49,063 nt of DNA from Ichthyophonus hoferi (taxonomy: Eukaryota; Opisthokonta; Ichthyosporea; Ichthyophonida; Ichthyophonidae). Position numbers and translations under genes: made by a program. The DNA lies in assembly GCA_002751075.1 (NCBI GenBank), contig NAOQ01000014.1, forward strand, positions 62,634-111,696, in the 5' to 3' direction. Numbering within the stretch: the stretch's first letter is position 1; each line of letters starts with the position of its first letter. The notes below the pieces were generated by a model. The model saw only the letters and a list, made by a program, of their open reading frames with translations, was not told the origin of the DNA and did no database searches. Positions 24,185 through 36,000 of the stretch are shown piece by piece.

Positions 24185-25575
24185 TTAGGTGCATTTTTTG
24201 GTAATCTCACAGTATGAACAATCACTGAGAGGTGCTAATGCTGGGGGTATGTAATAGTTATTGTTACTATCAACCGTAAATAAACAGTTTTTAGTATTTT
24301 TGATAAGAGAAGAATTTGAACACTGATGATTATAGTCAAGTGCCAACAAAGAACTAGACATTACAATAAAATACAATGGTTATGGAATACAGGCTTAGTA
24401 CCTTTTAACTATCAACAAAAATATATAAAAATAAGATACTGTTAAAAAGTTGTAAGAATCTCAAAGCTTTGTTTATATTGATATGTAAGTCATTGTTCTT
24501 TTTTTGTTGTTGTTTTTGTTCCATTTTTCTTTTGTTTTTTCACGACCCATGTTTATCGCAGATGTCGATGTAGTTGTGTTTCATATTTTGGTCCAAAACA
24601 GAAACAGTCATATAGATCTTCGTTGGCTAATATGGTTCACAGGAGACCAGTAAGACCTACTACTAGCATAGTTTGATCACAACTTGGTCTTAATTCTTCA
24701 ATTAGTCTTATACAAGCACCCTTCTTTAACAGCTTTTTAGCTAATGTCTGCATTAGTAGTCCAATTGTTCATTTTTGGTTAATTCATGCTAACGAATTAT
24801 TTCGTCTGACTCACAACGTCATTAAAAATAATAATATTGGACCAATGTATTGCTACATGCCATTATACTGAGATACAGAACATGCAAATGATTATCGAGG
24901 TCTGAATTAAACCATGCACATTGTTAATTACTAATATATGAACTTAAGGAATATATATATATAATTTTATTGTTCACTTTTTATTCTTTCACATCAAAAA
25001 GAGTTCCAAATATTTTTAAAGAACCCACAATAATATAGAAATTAAATATATGTAAGCCCCAGAACGCGGCCTAAGTTAGTTAAACAAACTAACGATTTGG
25101 CTTTGAGGTAGTTGACATTTTGGCCTTCAAAAATTTAAAAATAACCTTTCTTGGCTTGTATTTTATAGAAATGTTTAGACCATCGTTCGTTATGATAAAA
25201 AACCAAAAATATCTGAGAGTACGTTGCCCCATTGTATGATCTACCTACTTTCCTGCTGAATTTTTTTGAAAAACATAAATTTCTTTGGTATTATGTCCTC
25301 AAAATTTTATCATAGTAATGGTTTGTGGGCTTTACTCACTGATTTGGGTGTATTTTCTTTGTATAAATTAACATAATCATAATATGGTGAGTTTGCCAAT
25401 TTTAAACATAGAGAAAAAGTTTCATAATCAATGAATGCAACCTATAATTCACAGCAGTATTAAAAGTGGGAGGAGGCAATAAAAAAGGAATTGGGTTCTC
25501 CAAGATGATTCAATATAGGTGCTAGTAAATTGTCCAATAGAGCCACCTCTTCTCTGACTCCTAGAAGTTTTAATA
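24185..25575 (-). other. Possible upstream exons of the minus-strand gene
   Basis: Two minus-strand stretches follow acceptor-like tracts. One at 24185-24361 after AATGTCTAG reads LLALDYNHQCSNSSL and later CSYCEITKKCT; a consensus donor T|GTGAGA lies inside it. The other at about 25460-25555, after a long pyrimidine tract ending TTCTAG, reads VREEVALLDNLLAPILNHLG, with an alternative frame also open. I could not connect either in phase to the 24025 exon, so they are candidates only. Confidence 0.25.
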
Positions 25576-25649
25576 TAAAAAAAGAAAGTAAAGAAAACAC
25601 TACAAAATACATGGTAAGACCGGTCGTTAGGGCAAATGTCAGTGCCAAA

Positions 25650-27031
25650 GCATTAACTATTTTGAAATCGAATTACTAGTTTGTTTATAAAACACAGTCC
25701 ATATTGTGCTAGCCCAAATTTGATATAAAGCTTTACACTTGTTTAAATTTTTTATTGTTGATGATGCTTAAAACATCTGAAATTATTGGTCTTAAATAAA
25801 AGAATAATAAGTCAACCATAAATACGAGGGTGTATCATTTTAAAATCAAAATTGAGTAATTAATTGTGCATTTCATTTAATCCAGATCTCAATCATTATT
25901 TGTGCACATTGTTGTTATTTTTAATATGAATATAATTAGTCGTATCAATAGAAACACAAAGGCATGACCTCAACCAGGGTTTCACATGTGGTGCATAAAA
26001 GGAACAAATAATATCTTATAGAAAAACGGTTGGCAAACTCTCGTAATATGTATTCAACAACTTAAATAAAAATAATTATTAAAAAGGAGAGCAAATAAAA
26101 GGAATTTACATACATTCATCTTAGGTATTCAAGGATTAAAGTCCAATAAGCATCTTAAATACGATATATCAATGAGAGAGTTAAATTGTTAGTTTCATAG
26201 TCCCATTAACACTGATAAGATTAATATTTGGAATAACTGTGCAGTAACTCCTATTAAATTTAAAGTACTGTAGGGGGTTAGTATATATTTTGTGAAACGT
26301 CTTTTTTGGCGTCATCTAATCCGTTGTTTCCTTCACGAAATATGGAATTTAGGGTTCATGTACCACAGGATGGTATCAGCGCCTGGCCCTTAAATGTAAC
26401 CCCAAATTATTGGCTGGCTTTGCAAATAATCTTAAAATAGTTGGTGCGCTTTGGACCAGTAGTTATGTATTAGTCTTTTATCTACATTCCTTAATGATTG
26501 GTGGCTCACATATCTAGGAAAATTGGTAAGTGCCTAAATCATATCGTTCTGATATATTTTGTAAACTCTTGACAACAAAAAACTCTTCATTTATTTCTAA
26601 TCATAAAAATTGCCCAAATTTTTTTTTGTGAAAAACCAAATAAATATGTAATTAAAATTTTTTTATAGAAATTTTTCTATTTCTATTCAAGAGATTTCTA
26701 GAAGGTCTTACGCGTAGGCTGCCCCCAAAGCGCTTTTTATTTATTTATTTAGAAGTATTTGAATATCAATCAATTTTATCCAATCTAAATTAGAATCAGG
26801 ATATACACAGGTTAATGATGAATTGTTTGGAGCTCCCATTGAACCAATCACATACAGCTATCAAGGACTTACAGTGGTTTAAACATAATCAATCTAGGGG
26901 CTGTTGTTAAATTTTTTCATTCTTCAATACTCAAGTTACTAGTTTCATGTAGATTTTACCAGTTATATAATTAACTAATCTTATATTTTAAAAGGAAAAA
27001 AAAAAAAAAAAAAAGACAACTCTAAGGTGTT
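25650..27031. other. Intergenic, one coding-like stretch
   Basis: A plus-strand frame at 26282-26440 is open for 51 codons with balanced composition (RNMEFRVHVPQDGISAWPL, then NVTPNYWLALQ) and ends in a stop; no partner exons were found. The rest is AT-rich with poly-A (26995-27014). Confidence 0.3.
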
Positions 27032-27037
27032 TTTATT
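27032..27037 (-). terminator. Polyadenylation signal of the minus-strand exon above
   Basis: AATAAA on the minus strand about 15 bases after the stop at 27052, supporting a gene 3' end here. Confidence 0.55.
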
Positions 27038-27051
27038 TCAAATATTAAAGA

Positions 27052-27190
27052 TTAAGCGTACACTTTTTGTTGGTTGTTTCTGCACCTCTCTTCAAATCCG
27101 TTCTCCTCGAATTGTTTGCGACTGAACAGTTTAACCGCCCGATCTATCCAAGTTTTATTAACAATTTGTACGTGGTTTTTGTGCATTTGT
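27052..27190 (-). CDS. Terminal exon of an unrecognised minus-strand gene
   Basis: After GAACAAG|A the frame reads QMHKNHVQIVNKTWIDRAVK then LFSRKQFEENGFEERCRNNQ and ends QKVYA with TAA, followed by AATAAA. Composition is charged and helical, unlike surrounding noise. It starts in phase 2; a possible preceding exon is 27508-27469 (DVPYLKLKKSPSL, donor AAA|GTAACT), whose phase fits, but its own acceptor is weak. The gene would run toward the ankyrin gene and might share a divergent promoter with it near 27.5-27.7 kb. No family recognised. Confidence 0.45.
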
Positions 27191-27716
27191 CTTGTTCAAT
27201 TAAACAATTATTACAGTCCAAATCTCAACTATAAAAAATACCAATTTTTTTTTGTCAATAATTGTAACATAAAGGGATTGATTCCACCTATATTTAAAGG
27301 TCTGTACTAGTAAAGAAACGTTTATACGATTTATAAAAGACAAAATATAAAAATAAAATATGAACATGTAAATGACAGCTTTATTAACAGTAATAGCAAC
27401 CTGGCAGCTTCACTTTAATATATATATAGTTGTACTCTCTTGCATAAATAAAGAAACGAATTAGTTACTTTAGAGAGGGGGATTTTTTTAGTTTGAGGTA
27501 TGGGACATCTCATTGTGCTTGCAGAACATGTAGAGTGACATGTGCAGGCATGTTGAGCTTGAACTTTTTATATTATTTTTCATACTGCTCGAAAAATATG
27601 TATGTTAGATACTTAAAAAATAATTAAGTATGTATTCTGATATTTAATCTTATTACTGTTATTTATTTATTATTTATTTATCATCCCAAGTTATTCTGCT
27701 AGGAGACCCATTGAAG

Positions 27717-30700
27717 ATGAAAACGCGTAGTTATGTCACGAACACTGAGTGGTGGGCAGCAATTGAGACAAACAATGTAAAAGAGGTGAAACCCTTAGTA
27801 AATCTTCTTGTAGAACAGAAGAAAAAGAAAGGTTGGTCTACTATGTATTCCACCTAGTATAAATTTATAATTTTCCATCAACAGAGATAACTTTATTGCA
27901 TAGCTTCATTGTCCAGTTTGGTTTCCTTTATTGTTTTAGAACATTTTTATTTAAAACTTAATGTATATCCGCATTTCTTTCTTAATTTCCCAACCATGTT
28001 TGACTATTAAATATATGTTACTTTTACTTAATTTGCTTCAACTGTAAATGCACTTCCTGTTGTCATTACTATGGAGTGAAAATGCATCCTTCTATATAGA
28101 ATTCATTACCAGGTATACACATTTTTATTAACACTTTATTTTGTCTTGGACCTGGATCAAAGAGAGAGTCTTTTACTATAATCATAATTTTAGTGCATCT
28201 GCCCTTGGTTGGATAAGAGAAGTAGCTGTATTAATTGTACTTGTGAGGTAGACGACAAGTGTTATTTGAGGTAGTTTAATTAAAAGCTAATTGTATAACA
28301 CCAACCAAACATATATATACCCATATCTAATCAGGAAAAACGCGACGAACAATTTTTATTGGCAAAAAAAAATCCAATGACACAATAATAGAGTCGTTGG
28401 ACCAGAAAAATGGTACCGGATACAATGCTCTTCATTTGGCAGCTACACAAGGGTTTACCGTAAGCTGGTTTTACATGAAATATGTTGTTAACTCAACATG
28501 AAAGACGCTTGTGCTTTTTAATTTTTTTTACATTTTACAATTAAAATGCTTGGTCTATATTTCATTTTTATATTTATATAGTCGCATATAGCATATTTTT
28601 TAGCTGCCTCCAATGTAATCTTGCATATGACGGTTTGGTGTTTTTGCATTGCTTGTATGTTGTTCCATTTATTGTAGTATTTTGACTACCCAAGTTATTA
28701 TTACAATCCTTATCATTTTCAGTTATTTTTATTAGTCTATTTGTCGTTTAAATTAAAACTAAAACTAATCTGACTACACCTTGTTCTAGTTTTAGTTTTA
28801 ATTTTAGTGACGTGTTTTTCTTTCTTATATGCAGTGAAGATATATTTAAAACCATATCTTAATATTAATAAGTACAGTTTTAGTCTAAAAGAGCTTTAGT
28901 GCACATTTCTACATATTTATTTACTAACAATATGGAATAGTCTAGCTAATAAAGCCAAAGCAAACAAAACCAAATAATTAGTACGTTAATTATAAAATAT
29001 TAATATTAAAAAAATTCAGTAATGGTCTCATGGGGGATTTTATAGACGTATTATTATGTAAAATAACAACCAGTATAATATGTTTTCTTTTTTTTAATGT
29101 AATTTTTGAAGTTGTTAGTGGGACCAATGCTATAATAATAAACTAGACTTGCAGCATTACCCTCAATTTAATTTGATAAAATTACGGGTGCCAGCCATTA
29201 GTTTACACGATAATTAAATTCACAGAACACATATTTCCCAACATACTTATCAGTTATTCCCGGATATTGATTGTTTTACATTAAATTCATTCAGCTGTTA
29301 ATATTTGTCTATATGTTAAACCATGATTGTATGGATCTCCTATGTCTTCCTTTCTCTTGTGTTAGTTTCTACACAATGGTGTTGATTCCTGTTTTGTTAA
29401 TTCATCAACCAACTCTGGTATCCTACGTCATATCAACCCCTAACATGTTTATCTTCAATACTTAAACATTAATGTGATCAGTTAAGGTATTACAGCACTA
29501 GGACATAGTTATGTCACACCGTCTTTAATCAAATTTCTTGACATAATTATTACAAAAGACATCAAAATATCGAAAATTATAATAAGCTATTTTACTAAAA
29601 AAAAGTTATATATATATATTTTTCATTTTCCTCCTTCCTTAATACCTATTTAATTACTTTTTATCAGATTCAAATACAAAAAAATAAATGATCTATTAAA
29701 AATATATGTATACAAATACACGCCAACAACACAGGATATCATTACTCTACTCATTAATGGTGGAGCCAACATCGAAGCAACCAATAACGAGGGGGAAACA
29801 GCCATCATGATAGCTGTATCACAAAGGCAGCCCAGGGCAGCTAAACTTTTATTGAATAAGGTAAACAAACATAATTATAATGTATGGATAAAAAATATTT
29901 GGACATGAAGAAATATGCCTGGATATATGAGAGGGTATAATGATATACATAGCATAACATGAATGGTTGATAGCTCTGATTACCATTCTAACATTTTACA
30001 ATAACCTTTTTCCTTATATCTATCTACTATATGTATATTTATTTAGTATATATTATATGTATATATACCTACTATATGTATATGTATCTATTATATGTAT
30101 ATCTACCTACTATATTTATATCTATCTATTTTATGTATATTTCTCTACTATATGTATATCCATCTACTACATGTATATATCTCTACTATATGTATAACTA
30201 TCTCTTATATGCATATCTATCTACTATATGTATATCTATCTATTATACAGGGGGCCAAACTGACTACAGTCTCAATCCATAGTGTCACTACTATGCATGC
30301 AATTGCTGAGGTGGATGATTTAGAAACACTTGAAGCAGCCATTGGTTTGTTGTTGTTTATTCTCTCTCAACATTTTTGCCATTTCTTATGGTTATTTTCC
30401 ATGTTCTCATTTTTTTAAAACAATTTTATTTTTACTGAAAGTATGATCTCTCTTCCTCTTTCACCAGCGTTACTACCTTTCTATGTTTTTAAAAGACATA
30501 AATCATAAACAATCCGTTATTATTTCTGATACACATCAACAGTTCACAACACGTTCCCCATATAAACGCACACAATGCAAAATATTACAATTATGTAATA
30601 CTGTCAATTTACATATTATATATCACAACCCACCAAGCATACATGCTACTTGGTCTTCTTATAGAAATTTAGTCTAGACTTCCCTACAGTAGTTTGAGAA

Positions 30701-32891
30701 ATATTATTATTTTCTATGTTTAAACGTTTACTTCAATCTAGTTCTTTAGAGATATTTACCTACTCTTTACCATTGACATACTCCTATTTAATTTACTTGG
30801 ATATCCACCTTTTTTTTCTACTAGTATTCTGGCGATTCGTAACGCAAATAGATATTTTCCCTTTAGTATAATATATATGAAGCCACACATATTCTAAACT
30901 ATCGTGCTAGAACCCATAACAAGATACAATCATGTCTACTTATAATGCACCTCTAAGGGTTTTAATAGAGTGATTATTTTTTCCACCCCCTTCTCTTTCT
31001 CGCCTACACTTACCATATATAGACATACATTTACTATTTATAGACATAACTTTCTTTCAAGTTTTTTTATTATTTTAGCACTTATAATATGTGAATATCC
31101 CACAAACACCAACATTATTTTTATAAATAAATTAATGCAAAAGAAAAACATCATAGTTAAAAGTTCTACCTTTACTAGATTTACAATAAAAAAACATTAG
31201 GATATTATATATAAATCCAATGATAAAACCAAACAGATCCCATAAAAGATCATCTACCTTTAACTAGTAAATATCGCTATACTTTTTTTCTAGCAACTTA
31301 TCTTTTATTTTATAATGCAATATCCCATGAACTAATTAACCCTAGTAGTAACCATTTGTAATTGATGTAGTGGCCGGGTCAGCCCAATTTGATGTCATTG
31401 ACAGCAAAGGAAGAACTCCTCTACACTATGCTGCCCTTAATAGCCATGCCAATATTACCGCACGTCTGTTGACCCTATCGGTACCTAGTACAGATTTACA
31501 ATACATTTTTTTAAAGCATATATATATATTAATGATTTCCTTAACATTCATACGCACAGAGGTGGTTTACATGTTTGGATGGGCTTATATATGATGCGTA
31601 GTAAGGTTATGGAAAAGGAATGTGACAAGGCCAAAACAGAAGAAGAAAAAGATAATTGTCAAAAATTTGGTAAAAATATATGATTGATACTTTTATATGT
31701 ATAAATAAAAAGATGCTATTCACGCAACTTGGCAAAATAGTACACTTTAGATATAAAAACAAAAATCATGCTAATAAAAAAAATAAAAGAGAGAAAGATA
31801 TTAAAACGAGGAAGCAGTTCAATAAATTTTAATATGAAGTCAACGTCCATATCACTATCACAATCACAATTACATAAAAAAGCACCTAGTTACCATAGCT
31901 ACCAACCATTACCATAACCTGATTCCTGATTGTAATTTATTAACCTCTACTTACACGAGAATGATTACCCCATCATAGGGAGTCAACACAAAGACCTTAG
32001 ACTGTGATGGAAAGACTGCTGCCCAGTTGGCCACTAATGAAACAGTCTTGAGAATGCTATCGGTGGCTTTTTCTTTATCATTTATCTCCCAATCTCCCAG
32101 TATTTTCTTTCTATTGTTGTTTCTTTTCCTCTTCTCTATTCTACGTTTTCAATGGGGTTTATATATATATATATATAATTGTAGGGGAGTATATATGCTG
32201 ATTGCTAATTTAATTGCTTATTTTTTTGCCTACCAAGTTCAACTTAATGGTGTATGATAAACAATAGGCCATGTCCTTAAGTACAAGAGGGCCAATCCGG
32301 TTGCAACAGTGTTTTTTTCCTTTTGAGTTCTTTTATTTTTATTTTTATTTTCTACACAAAGGGATACAAAAACACAGTTTTATGACGTTTATCCAAAACT
32401 TAGATTGTTGAATATTTTTAATGTTTTAGTTTAAAAATAAACAGTGTAGTAACTTCCAGACCATGTAGACTACAGCCACCTCCTTATTAATAAATTAGTC
32501 TCATAAGGGTCAATAGATCTCATAGGGCTAATATTTCTTGAACCAATTGACATGTGAGATTATTCACCTTCTGTAACTGTAATCTCTGTTGTAACCAACT
32601 CCAATTACCTTGTATGTTTACTTGACCTTTTCTCTTGGGCCCTAAGTCAATGTCAACAGTCCCTGATCATATGGTTTCTATGTAATATCTGATTAGAAAG
32701 AATTTCCATTTTGATATCATTGAAAATATTACCATGATATATATATATATATATATATATATACTATAGCTATCATACACTTAAATATATTATGTTAGTC
32801 GCTGAGTATAGTATCTTTACAGTGGTTGCTAGAAAGTAAAAATTTAAATGCAGTAGCATCTACAAAGGGGTTAATCCACCTCCTTCCCTAA
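27717..32891 (+). CDS. Ankyrin-repeat protein, seven exons, 240 residues
   Basis: Exons 27717-27831, 28335-28459, 29735-29860, 30251-30344, 31371-31480, 31979-32062, 32823-32891 join with agreeing phases. The start is MKTRSYVTNTEWWAAIETNN, a typical helix before the first repeat. Ankyrin signatures are clear: GTGYNALHLAATQGF, DIITLLINGGANIEATNN with EGETAIMIAVSQ, a diverged unit TTMHAIAEVDDLETLEAAI, SKGRTPLHYAALNSHANIT, and DGKTAAQLATNETVLRML. The last exon (WLLESKNLNAVASTKG ... HLLP) keeps phase and ends in TAA. About five repeats form a protein-binding scaffold with no catalytic domain; the partner is unknown. Lys-rich segments (EQKKKK, GKKK) precede repeat 1. The first in-frame ATG was chosen. 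The next gene starts 186 bases downstream on the same strand. Confidence 0.9.
30016..30246. repeat. Minisatellite of about 20 bp abutting a splice acceptor
   Basis: About eleven imperfect units of the type TCTATCTACTATATGTATAT run right up to the acceptor of ankyrin exon 4 (exon starts at 30251). The pyrimidine-containing unit supplies the polypyrimidine tract and possibly many branch points. Open frames through the array in all three frames are artefacts of the repeat. Confidence 0.85.
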
Positions 32892-33077
32892 GACCTCTCC
32901 CATTTATTCTTCATAGCTTTCTTTCTTTAGCTAATTCTTATAATTTTATATCTCATACTACCTCCAATCATATTTATGTTATGCCTTATATTTCCATCAA
33001 TCAACTCTTATTGTACTTCATACCCTCCCCTTCCAAACAATATATTACTTTACTTATTTCAACCATTTACCATGCAG

Positions 33078-36000
33078 ATGTCTTCTAAAGATATAGAGTT
33101 GGAATCCCCTTCTACTTTGCCCACACCTGTATCTCCGTGTATGGATAATGTATTTGATCTACCAGCTAACACAACAACACGGAAGAAAATGGAAATAAGG
33201 GGTTTCTATTATACTCTGGGAGTCGAAAAACATGCTGATAACAGTACCATAAGGAAGGTAGGAGTTGTGGTTTACTTTCTTAAAGGCTAATATAGATATA
33301 TCTTGAAGATTGAAATAGATAAACATGAATAAGATAAAGGAAAGAGGAGGGAGTATATATTTATAACCGTATGGCTGGCCGGTATATATGAATAAAAATG
33401 TAAATATAGCTATTATTATACGAATATATTATTATAGCATATCAAGATAATTATGATGTACATTTTTTTTTATAATAGTCATGAAAACTTAAATATTTAA
33501 ATATAACAGAAGGAAATGACTGGTTGTATAATTTGCATTAGCATTAAAATCTACTCTAGGATTGTGCATCCTTGTATGCTATTATATACTATCATTGAAG
33601 GCATTGCCAAGCAAGCATGAATAATTCGATCTTATACCTACATTAGGAGTTATCCAAATAACCTTTACTTAACGTGATCTATGATTGATGTTTATATATC
33701 ATAGGAATATTATTATCTCTAGCATAGTCCCTTTACACCAATCATGACAACGTCTTAGAACTATACACCAATAATTGGAATCGCTAATAATTTTAACTGA
33801 AACCCTGACGCTTCTTAAAAAACTATTTATTAAAATACTCACTGTCATTAAAATATTAAACAATTCATACAATTTATTTTAACAACACAACCCTACCCCT
33901 ATCTTACCTACCTATTCAGTCACTATCACCCAATGGCTATTAACACTTTATGGATCATTGTAATTCTATCCAGTCATTGTATTTCTATAAATACTATTTA
34001 AAAGCATAGAATTGGTATATATGTCTGTTAATGACGTCTAACCAAGGAGTATTTAATAATCACACTGGCAATACCCATAGGCTTATCGCAAGTTAGCTAT
34101 AAAATGGCACCCAGACAAGAATCAAGGAAATAAAGGTAGGTTACGGTTTTATTGCGTTGAAATGGCCTATCTAAGAATCATTAGTATTTTATTGCATGTA
34201 TTTTACCGGTTAAAATTTTATTGGATTAAAATAGCTTATCTAAGGGCCATTAGGGGTTTAATGCATGCATGCTATTGGTTAAGGGTTTATTGCTTTGAAA
34301 TAACTTATCTAAGGACCATTAGTATTGTATTGCATGCATGCTATTGTTACCCTATCTGTTTTTTGCTTCTTATGTATTTCCTGGCTATATTTTTATTAAA
34401 ATCTTATCCTTATCTAATCATTCTCCGTATCTAATTATTCTTTTTAGACATTTAATCTTTTTATCCTCAACCATCTACTATGTTCATACATATATGACGG
34501 ATTGTACAGTGCAATTCCCAAATCAACTGGTATGTAGTATATTCTTAAAAATAGAAATGATTGGTCTGGATTTTACTTCCTTCCCTAGACCAATCCCCTT
34601 CTTTGCAATACTTTGATATTGATTCATAAAGAAAACAATTTCATAAAATCTCTGCATGTGTCCCTTCTTATTAGCATGATTTACAACCAACAAGTATGCC
34701 ATTCTAGCTCACTCTCGAATCTGTACCTATAGATGCGCAGGCCATTTTTGAGCTAATCAATGAGGCCTTTAAAGTACTGATGGATGAACCACTTAGAATA
34801 GCGTATGATAGATACGGGAAAGAGAGGTAAGCAGGATAAATATAAATATATATATATATATATAGTGACAAGTAGATATTTGATATTACCTATGATTCTA
34901 TGTAAATAGAAAAATAATACAGGAAATAACTTATGCTGATTACATTAAAATAAATTATATATATTACTTTATTGGTTATTGGTTTACTTGTTAATATAAA
35001 ACTGAAGGAACTAATAAGAAAGAATAATTTTGACATCGGGTGTAAGTAGGTACAATGTGATTGGTATGAAGATGACAAGATGCTGTCTCTAGTTTTATTT
35101 TTATATGCACTGTTATCACTAATAGTATGATTTTTAAAAAGAAATTAGGTATATATATAAATTCCTTCCATCATGTGGTAACAGATTTCCACATCTTAAT
35201 GATAGTCAATATATAAGTATGTACAGGAGAAAGTATATTTATGTGCATATAAAAGTATATATATATATGTATATATAAATATGTATATGTGGATGTGCCT
35301 GTCCTACATTGACTCTGGCTTGGGTCCAAGGGTATTGGCAATATTAGAGGAGAGAGGCATGGGCCCTCAAATAAAAGAGAAGGAAGATATGAAACAAGCA
35401 ATGAATGACCTTGCTTATCACTTCTTGATAGAACCAGCAAAGGTCTGATAAGGCTATTTAATATATATCTTATTGGTTGGTGTTTGTGATGTGAATGTTT
35501 AGTGTATATGTATATCTATCTATCAAGCTAATTTATCTTCTGTACTTTTTGCATTGGTTAAAGTTAAAATTTTGAAGCGAGTTAATAATGGCCTAGTTAG
35601 TACCATCATACCAATCATACCATGTTATTATGCTTTTAAATTTTTTTTTATTGTATGCACAATCTTACCCTCCATTGATTATAGATCTAAGTATTGGCAT
35701 CTCTACATGGAATACTCTATTTCCTCCTTTCCATCCTATCAATATCTACATACTCCTAGTGCTACCATTATCAGTCTTATTTTATTTTTTATTTTATTTT
35801 TTAGAGGTTGTGCTCCGTGTTCTTACTTTTAAACGAAACACGAATTTTTTCATCATATCACCTAATTACTCTTATTTATACGGTATATTTTGGCTATTTT
35901 ATTTTATTATTTTCTAAAAAAAAAAAAAAAAAAAAAAACATTTCGCTTCACTTTTTCTTACTATATTACTACCATATATAGCTTTCTTTGACTTTTAACC

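Noticed and set aside
30031-30418. Three overlapping plus-strand frames full of Tyr, Ile, Leu and Cys
   Set aside because: They come from a 20-bp minisatellite, whose length lets every frame stay open; only 30251-30344 is a real exon.
35890-35940. A-runs such as 35918-35938 as signs of retroposed copies
   Set aside because: This run lies inside a J-domain intron with no duplicated target site or retroposed body recognisable beside it.
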